Source: DAOTVC01 sp034437215
GTDB lineage: Bacteria > Chloroflexota > Anaerolineae > B4-G1 > SLSP01
DNA: 25,762 nucleotides
NCBI GenBank assembly: GCA_034437215.1
Contig: DAOTVC010000050.1
Location: 1 to 25,762 of the forward strand
Direction of reading: 5' to 3'
The notes beneath the pieces were generated by a model. It saw only the letters and a list, made by a program, of their open reading frames with translations, searched no databases and was not told the DNA's origin. A program made the position numbers and the translations under genes. This document shows positions 1 to 9,608 of this stretch, piece by piece (within the stretch, counting starts at the first letter, position 1; each line of letters opens with the position of its first letter).

Positions 1-1211
1 CGGGCCAGCGGGCCGAAGAAGGGACCGCTCGTGGGCAGGTGCAGGAAGAAGGCCGCCTGGAACAGGTAGAGGACGGGCACGGCGAGGGCGAGGGCCGCAC
101 GCAGACGAGGGCGCCCGCGCAGCCGGAGCAGGAGGCGCCCCAGCGCCAGCCCGGTGAGGACGCAGGCGGCGGCGACGGCGGTGATGAAGTAACCCGATCC
201 GGCGCCCCACTTCCCGCTCAGCACCCCGGTGCCCAGGGCGAAGAAGAACCAGAGGGCGTAAGCGGAGAGGCGACCCCAGATGAGCTCGTAGACGCAGGCG
301 GCGCCCGCCACGGTGACGAGCACGGGGTGAAGGCGGAACCACTGCTTGAAGAGGGAGAGGGTCATGAGGTAGTCGTAGACGTTGGCGTTGGCGGCGATGG
401 TGTGGCGCCACCACTGCCCATCGGTGGCGACGTTGAGCGCCAGGAAGATCAGCCCGGTGACGAGAGCCAGCGCCGTTCCGGCGAGGAGGGCGCGCTTTAC
501 GTCGCGGAGGAAGACGAAGGTCAGGGCCGCCAGCACGGTGAAGAGCGCCATCTGCTTGGTGTAGCCGGCGAGGAGGAGGAAGAGCAGCGCCAGGAGCAGA
601 TTCCGCCGCCCGTGCGCGGGGTCCTCGAAGCGGGCGACGAAGGCGATGGCGAGGGCCTCGAACATGACCATCGTCGTGTGGAGGCGGGCCAGCGGCCCCG
701 TCTGGTAGACGTAGTTGGAGGCCAGGTAGGCCAGTGCGGAGATCGCCGGCAGGAACCAGAACGTGACCCAGGCGTAGGGCGCGCCCGGCGTGCTCCCCTC
801 GCGCAGCTCCCGCCCCTCGCACAGCTCCCGCCCCTCGCACAGCTCCCGGCGCACCATCCAGCCCAGGGTCGCCGCCGTGACCAGGGTGGCGACGAAGGAG
901 ACGATCCGCCCGGCGAGGAGGCTCGGCCCCGTGAGCGGGAGCAATGGCACGATGAGCAGGTGGAAGAGGGGCGGGTAGTTGGAGGCGTAGTAGGGGAAGC
1001 TCTCCACCTCCCGGTAGGGCCACTCTCCGCGGGCGTAGAGCAGGGCGTCGTAGAGCTCGAAGCCCTCCCCCTGATCGTAGTCGTAGGGCCAACGGAAGAG
1101 GGCGGCGGCGTAGTCGGCGTAGATTGCCGCATAGCCCACGTAGGCGAGGAGGGCCAGCGCGGCGAGCGCCAGGATCATCAGGCGGAGAGTCCGTGCCAGG
1201 CGGGGGCTCAC
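1..1211 (-). CDS. GT-C type membrane glycosyltransferase (partial, C-terminus beyond left edge)
   Basis: Integral membrane protein of the GT-C (ArnT/PMT, DUF2029-like) type, which transfer sugars from polyprenyl-phosphate donors on the outer face of the membrane. I translated 403 codons from a GTG at 1211 to the window edge without a stop. An N-terminal helix is followed by an extracytoplasmic acidic loop containing DYDQGEGFELYDAL and a YPPLFHLL segment, typical of the first loop of GT-C enzymes, and then many hydrophobic helices. The GTG overlaps the TGA of the upstream 65-residue gene by 4 nt (GTGA), which suggests translational coupling. A loop holds a short CEGREL repeat encoded by an 18-bp tandem repeat. 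Donor and acceptor cannot be read from the sequence; an O-antigen-polymerase-like membrane protein is a less likely alternative. The C-terminal part is missing. Confidence 0.8.
   Translation of the reverse strand, partial: MSPRLARTLRLMILALAALALLAYVGYAAIYADYAAALFRWPYDYDQGEGFELYDALLYARGEWPYREVESFPYYASNYPPLFHLLIVPLLPLTGPSLLAGRIVSFVATLVTAATLGWMVRRELCEGRELCEGRELREGSTPGAPYAWVTFWFLPAISALAYLASNYVYQTGPLARLHTTMVMFEALAIAFVARFEDPAHGRRNLLLALLFLLLAGYTKQMALFTVLAALTFVFLRDVKRALLAGTALALVTGLIFLALNVATDGQWWRHTIAANANVYDYLMTLSLFKQWFRLHPVLVTVAGAACVYELIWGRLSAYALWFFFALGTGVLSGKWGAGSGYFITAVAAACVLTGLALGRLLLRLRGRPRLRAALALAVPVLYLFQAAFFLHLPTSGPFFGPLA
795..848. repeat. 18-bp in-frame tandem repeat (about 3 units)
   Basis: The unit cagctcccgcccctcgca occurs perfectly at 804-821 and 822-839, with half-units on each side (795-803 with one mismatch, 840-848). 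On the minus strand it encodes CEGREL/CEGRELREG in a hydrophilic loop of the glycosyltransferase. Because the unit is a multiple of three, copy-number change would not break the frame. Confidence 0.85.
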
Positions 1212-1405
1212 GCGGGCCGGTCCCCCCGGCTGATGAGCGCACCGCCGACGAGGAGGGCGAGGGCGGCGAGCAGGAGCAGCCGCCGCTGCAGAGGACCCAG
1301 TCCCCCCTGCAGCCCGGCGCCCAGCAGCTCCACGCCCACGACACCCAGGGCGAGCAGCAGCGCGCCCGCCACGACCATCAGACCCAGCTGGCGTTTCGTA
1401 ACCAT
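1208..1405 (-). CDS. Small two-helix membrane protein
   Basis: A 65-residue protein starting MVTKRQLG with two hydrophobic segments, about residues 8-30 and 42-60, separated by a short polar turn (GGLGPLQRR). It ends GDRPA and its stop overlaps the GTG of the glycosyltransferase by 4 nt, so the two are probably co-translated. No Shine-Dalgarno sequence precedes the ATG; instead a good promoter lies directly upstream, with only 9 nt between its -10 box and the ATG, so the mRNA is probably leaderless. No family is recognised. It may be a partner of the glycosyltransferase, judged only from the coupling. Confidence 0.65.
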   Translation of the reverse strand: MVTKRQLGLMVVAGALLLALGVVGVELLGAGLQGGLGPLQRRLLLLAALALLVGGALISRGDRPA

Positions 1406-1414
1406 GACGGAGGG

Positions 1415-1442
1415 ATTATAAACCGGGAGGCGAGCGCGTCAA
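1415..1442 (-). promoter_or_regulatory. Sigma-70-type promoter, probably leaderless
   Basis: On the minus strand TTGACG (1437-1442), a 16-bp spacer and a perfect TATAAT (1415-1420). The expected transcription start falls within about 3 nt of the ATG at 1405, and no ribosome binding site is present. Confidence 0.7.
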
Positions 1443-1505
1443 AGGTTCGTAGCTCAAGCGGGCACGCAGGCGCCCGCCGGAGTGCCGTTCAACGCGACTC
1501 CACTA

Positions 1506-1547
1506 ACGCTGCGTCGCTCACTACGAGCACTTTGAGCGACGCAGCGT
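1506..1547. repeat. 15-bp perfect inverted repeat (hairpin) downstream of the M1-like gene
   Basis: Arms 1506-1520 and 1533-1547 (acgctgcgtcgctca and its complement) flank a 12-nt loop. It sits 55 nt past the stop of the minus-strand M1-like gene, so it may end that transcript, but no clear U-tract follows in that direction. It could instead be a dispersed palindromic repeat. The remaining intergenic sequence 1443-1601 shows no gene. Confidence 0.6.
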
Positions 1548-1601
1548 AGCAGCCTGCCCTGAGTCTCTGTTTTAGGAGAGCCATGGTTCAGGTGGAGATG
1601 C

Positions 1602-3857
1602 CTACTCCCGGTACCAGGTCCCGATGAAGGCGCTGTCGCTCAGCTGTCCGCCGTACCACTGGAGCGCCGGCTCTCGGGGCACAGCGATTCGCGCCGCGGG
1701 AGGCTCATCGAGTTTCTGGTTGGCGCCCCCCGCCAAGATGAGGAGGGCGGCGGGCTCACTCTCCGCCTGCACGAAGCCGGGGACGGCCGCCAGGACGACC
1801 CGGTTCACCTCGGCGTTGAAGGCATCGGGATCGTCCTCCGACGCGAGATTGCTGAGGTAGGCCAGGATCATGATCCGGTCACCGCCGGCGTCGTCATAGC
1901 TGACCCCGACGCGGTCGGAACCGACGGCGCCCCGCACGGCGGCCTCCACCCTGCCGGCGGCTTCCCCCTCGCTCACCGTGGGGACCTCGGGCAGGGGCGC
2001 GGGTGTGGGTGTCGGTGCAGCCGGGATCGCGCTCTCCGGCACGAAGTCGCAGCTGTGGCTCAGCGTGACGTATTCCTCGGAGCCGGGGATCCAGCCGGTG
2101 CTCCCGTCGGCCTTCCGCACCCGCAGCCAGCCGCAGTCGTAGGCCTCACCGAAGGCCTGCGGTGTGGACTCCGCCTCCACCACACCCACCTCCGGATAGT
2201 CGCTGCCGGGGCCGGCGCGCAGGGTGAGGGCCGTCTCCCCCAGCTCTGCAACGACGCGGCGGGCCAGGTTGAGATCGGGGATGTCGGGCATCTCGTCGCC
2301 GTAGAGCCAGGCGTCGAAGAAGTCCGCCAGCTCCTCGCCGCTCACCTCCTCGGCGACGGCGATGAAGTCCTCCGTCGTGGCGTTGGCGTAGCGGTAGCGG
2401 TCGGTGTAGGTGCGGAGGATGTCGAAGAAGGTCTCGTCGTCGAGGCGCAGGCGCAGGGCGTGGAGGGTGAGACCGCCGCGTCCGTAGACGCCGCCGTTGA
2501 AAAGGTCGTCGGGGGGCGGATCGCCCGGGGGCGGGAAGTACTCGTTCAGCGCATCCTCGAGCTCCTCGTCGGAGACCTCCGCCATATCGAAGAAGTCGTA
2601 ACCCGCAACCTGGTAGTACCGGTCGCGAACCAGCTCGTCCCGCGCCCGGGGTCCCTTGTCGTGCTCGGCCCAGAGCCACTGGGAGTAGGTGCCGAAGCCC
2701 TCGTTCAGCCAGATATCCCTCCACTGGGCGGGGCTGACGCTGTCGCCGAACCACTGGTGGGCCAGCTCCTCGGCGGCGATCCCCTCGATGCGCGGGCTCT
2801 GCAGAATGCTCTTGCCAAAGACAGACAGGGTCTGCGTCTCCAGGGCGAGGCTGAAGTCGCTGTCCACGACGATCACGCCGTAGGCGTCGAAGGGATAGGG
2901 ACCGAAGACCTCCTCGAAGTAGCCGATCATCTCGCCCGTCTTGTCGAAGACCGCCGTCTCCGCGGCGCTCATGGAGGCGGGGAAGTAGTGGCGGATGGGC
3001 AGCCCGTCGGGTCCCTCGGCGGTGCGCTCCACGTAGTCACCGATGTTGACCGTCACCAGGTAGCTCGCCATGGGCTGCTCGGACTCCCAGACGTAGGTCC
3101 GCACCCCCTCACCCTCGATCACCTCCTCGAGGATGCCGTTTGCCGCCACGACGTAGGGCTCCGGAGCGGTGATCCGGAAGGTATAGGTGGCCTTGTCCTG
3201 GGGATGATCATTCACCGGATACCAGGAGGCGGCGCCATTGGGCTCGCTGACGACGTAGACGACGTCCCCATCGTAGGTCCACCCCAGGGAGATGGAGAGC
3301 CGGGGATAGGGCTCGACGGGCTCAGGCTCTCCGCTGTAGGTGAGGGTGCTGGTGAAGAGGGTGCCTGCCACCAGCGGCTCGTCGAGCACAAGGGTGAGCT
3401 CGTGGTTCGTCCGCTCGTACTCCACCGGCTCCCCGTTGATGAGCGTCTCCGTCAGGTCGGGACCCTGGAAGTCGAGGTTGAAGCTGCTCAGATTCTGGGT
3501 GGCCTCGGCGACCATCGTCGTCGTTCCCGTGACCAGCCCCGTCTCCATGTCGACGGTGAAATCGAGGGTGTAGTGCTGGGCGTCGTAGCCCCCGTTCCCC
3601 AGCTGCTCGTAGTAGACGTCTCCGATCCCCATGGCCCCCGGCTCACCGACGACGGGCGTGGGTGTGGGCGTCGCCGTCGGTGCAGACGTAGGCGAAGGCG
3701 CCGGCGTCGGGGTATCGGTGGGGGTTACACTCTCCGTCTCCGTCACCGCCTCGGGTGAGGTGCAAGCAGAGAGGAGCAGCAAGAGGACGCCGAAGAGCAG
3801 AAGAGCGACGCCTCGTGCCCCTTTACTATCTCCTGCCAACAATCTTCGAATGAACAT
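1602..3857 (-). CDS. M1 peptidase-like lipoprotein with SH3b domain, altered zinc motif
   Basis: A 751-residue surface lipoprotein of the M1 (gluzincin aminopeptidase) fold. The ATG at 3857 is chosen because an aaaggggggata ribosome binding site lies just upstream; the longer frame to 3917 would run into the promoter. Signal segment with lipobox LLSAC (Cys32), then a Pro/Thr linker to about residue 75. The M1 N-terminal beta domain follows, then SLALETQ (the GAMEN-equivalent), AEELAHQWFGD, WLNEGFG with Glu386 at the correct 18-residue spacing, and a VYGRGG tyrosine region. The first zinc ligand expected in HExxH is Glu363 instead of His, so activity is uncertain. An SH3b domain (about 530-600, LRAGPGSDYPEVG) and a second Pro-rich linker lead to an unrecognised C-terminal domain (about 620-751). 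Confidence 0.88.
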   Translation of the reverse strand: MFIRRLLAGDSKGARGVALLLFGVLLLLLSACTSPEAVTETESVTPTDTPTPAPSPTSAPTATPTPTPVVGEPGAMGIGDVYYEQLGNGGYDAQHYTLDFTVDMETGLVTGTTTMVAEATQNLSSFNLDFQGPDLTETLINGEPVEYERTNHELTLVLDEPLVAGTLFTSTLTYSGEPEPVEPYPRLSISLGWTYDGDVVYVVSEPNGAASWYPVNDHPQDKATYTFRITAPEPYVVAANGILEEVIEGEGVRTYVWESEQPMASYLVTVNIGDYVERTAEGPDGLPIRHYFPASMSAAETAVFDKTGEMIGYFEEVFGPYPFDAYGVIVVDSDFSLALETQTLSVFGKSILQSPRIEGIAAEELAHQWFGDSVSPAQWRDIWLNEGFGTYSQWLWAEHDKGPRARDELVRDRYYQVAGYDFFDMAEVSDEELEDALNEYFPPPGDPPPDDLFNGGVYGRGGLTLHALRLRLDDETFFDILRTYTDRYRYANATTEDFIAVAEEVSGEELADFFDAWLYGDEMPDIPDLNLARRVVAELGETALTLRAGPGSDYPEVGVVEAESTPQAFGEAYDCGWLRVRKADGSTGWIPGSEEYVTLSHSCDFVPESAIPAAPTPTPAPLPEVPTVSEGEAAGRVEAAVRGAVGSDRVGVSYDDAGGDRIMILAYLSNLASEDDPDAFNAEVNRVVLAAVPGFVQAESEPAALLILAGGANQKLDEPPAARIAVPREPALQWYGGQLSDSAFIGTWYRE

Positions 3858-3888
3858 GTCTATCCCCCCCTTTCTGAGAAGTGCTCTC

Positions 3889-3917
3889 ATTGTAACACAT
3901 TCAGATGCGGTAAACAA
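3889..3917 (-). promoter_or_regulatory. Promoter of the M1-like lipoprotein gene
   Basis: On the minus strand TTGTTT (3912-3917), a 17-bp spacer and an extended -10, tgtTACAAT (hexamer 3889-3894). The leader would be about 25 nt and would contain the G-rich ribosome binding site before 3857. Confidence 0.55.
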
Positions 3918-3938
3918 CAGGGGCTGAATCCGACAATC

Positions 3939-4574
3939 TTACTCCCCTCCGGACTCGATGCGGGGGTTGTTCCTCGGGGCGACGGTCTTGCCGGTGGCGG
4001 CCAGATCGGCCACGTGAGGGTCGACGTAGGTCGTGGACGGCAGGCGGGGCAGCAGATCGCGGAGGATGGGAACGACGTCGAAGGGGACCATCAGCCCGGG
4101 AACGGGCACGTCCAGCCGTACCTCCCGACCTCGCTCATCGCGGATGATGACCGTCCAGTAGCCGGGGTAGTGGTAGACCTTGTCGGTAGTCTGCCGGTGA
4201 GTGGACCAGCGGCCGGGGTTCCAGAGCCCTTCGACGGCGCGGATCTCCTCGAGGGCCAAGGTCGTCGTCTCTTCACCCTCCACGTAGACGAAGCGGTCGG
4301 GCGTCAGCTCGATACGCACCTCCTCTCCCGCCTTACGACGGAAGAAGAGGCCCAACCCGACGAAGCTGGGACCGGCGAGCGCACCGAGCAACATGAGAGG
4401 AATCACGACGGGGAGCGCCTGCACGAGACCGAGGGCCAGCGCCAGCACGAGAGCCGCCCCACCCCCGCAGAAGAGCAGCAGACCCAGAAGAGCGCCCAGG
4501 ACGATAAAGGCAGTGCCCATGACCTGCTTGCCCTTGCGACGACCGGGATCCGGTCGATAAATCGTTGTTTCCAC
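3939..4574 (-). CDS. Membrane protein of unknown function, possible PH-like domain
   Basis: A 211-residue protein starting at GTG 4574, preceded by ggaggt 4 nt away. Two hydrophobic segments, about residues 20-45 and 50-78, form a helical hairpin. A cytosolic-looking beta-rich part follows (RIELTPDRFVYVEGEETTTL, then an EEIRAVEGLW segment), reminiscent of the bacterial PH-like domains placed after two helices in small membrane proteins. The tail is polar. I do not recognise a named family and the PH-like call is only from the strand pattern. It is in the same orientation as the M1-like gene, 81 nt upstream of it, but that gene has its own promoter. It is divergent from the histidine kinase. 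Confidence 0.7.
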   Translation of the reverse strand: METTIYRPDPGRRKGKQVMGTAFIVLGALLGLLLFCGGGAALVLALALGLVQALPVVIPLMLLGALAGPSFVGLGLFFRRKAGEEVRIELTPDRFVYVEGEETTTLALEEIRAVEGLWNPGRWSTHRQTTDKVYHYPGYWTVIIRDERGREVRLDVPVPGLMVPFDVVPILRDLLPRLPSTTYVDPHVADLAATGKTVAPRNNPRIESGGE

Positions 4575-4683
4575 GTTGACCTCCGTTCCGGGATAGTTGT
4601 TCTTGGTAAGAGGATACCAGATCTTATCACACTGGCGACTCTTCGCTTTGGCTCACCCTAAAACGCTGGGATAAACTTGAGCG

Positions 4684-4711
4684 TTGCCAGGTCGCGTTTA
4701 TTCACTACAAT
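4684..4711 (+). promoter_or_regulatory. Candidate promoter of the histidine kinase gene
   Basis: TTGCCA (4684-4689), a 16-bp spacer and TACAAT (4706-4711). A second TACAAT lies at 4716-4721 without a good -35. The divergent region 4575-4775 is more AT-rich than its surroundings; no convincing promoter was found for the minus-strand gene. Confidence 0.5.
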
Positions 4712-4775
4712 GGTATACAATAGGTGGATGATAACAAGGATGTTGGCGCATTCACAAATCTAGTCAGGACGAAAG

Positions 4776-9305
<4,530 letters not shown>

Positions 9306-9378
9306 CTCACCCCCAACGCTCATCGCATATGGGCGTATTCAACCCGGTTGGAAACTATCCACGGCTGACCGTAAAGCA

Positions 9379-9417
9379 TGAAACGTGAGAATCTCACGGT
9401 TTACGTTTCACGCCTCA
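9379..9417. repeat. Palindromic copy of a dispersed GCGTGAAACGT repeat
   Basis: Outer arms tgaaacgt (9379-9386) and acgtttca (9403-9410) enclose an inner hairpin cgtgag-aat-ctcacg (9384-9398). The complement of 9403-9417 is tgaggcgtgaaacgt, identical over 15 nt to 24455-24469. Both copies also carry an aatctcacggtt block (9391-9402 here), so this is a repeat family, not chance similarity. Confidence 0.7.
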
Positions 9418-9487
9418 TCTTGACTCAAACTTAAGCACCCCCTCGCATATTCCCCTCACTCGCTGTCACTGAGGGCCTTCTCCACCC

Positions 9488-9520
9488 CGTAACGTTTTCG
9501 TAACGCTGCTCGAGTAGCAT
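9488..9520 (+). promoter_or_regulatory. CGTAACG direct repeats with candidate -10, upstream of the beta-helix gene
   Basis: CGTAACG occurs at 9488-9494 and 9499-9505: 7-bp repeats with a 4-bp gap, giving 11-bp phasing. TAGCAT (9515-9520) lies 9 bp after the second repeat. This layout is what tandem-binding OmpR/PhoB-family response regulators use in place of a -35 box. The regulator is unknown and the assignment is inferred from geometry alone. Confidence 0.4.
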
Positions 9521-9608
9521 GGAAGAGATCTCGTGGGCAGAAGGCCGCGGCTCCGGCCGCAATTCAGCACCGCAGATCTCGTATTCTATCCAAGACAGGA
9601 GGACTTAC

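Larger units (their letters stand above)
9306..9608. other. Intergenic region between kinase and beta-helix gene
   Basis: 303 nt with no gene. It holds an imperfect palindromic repeat (9379-9417) shared with the region at 24453-24498, and a pair of CGTAACG direct repeats with a candidate -10 (9488-9520) before the ribosome binding site of the beta-helix gene. No clear terminator was seen after the kinase apart from the palindromic repeat, which could act as one. Confidence 0.6.

Noticed and set aside
39..1421. 460-codon open frame on the plus strand
   Set aside because: It is antisense to the glycosyltransferase and small membrane protein, has low-complexity Glu/Gly/Arg content and no family signal. 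It is a GC-skew shadow.
1445..1500. tRNA-like string (gtagctcaagcg ... gttcaacgcgactcc)
   Set aside because: No acceptor stem or anticodon arm can be folded around it.
2055..3758. 567-codon open frame opposite the M1-like gene
   Set aside because: Composition is typical of an antisense shadow (Val/Gly/Leu/Asp rich), with no domains; the opposite strand encodes a clear M1-type protein.
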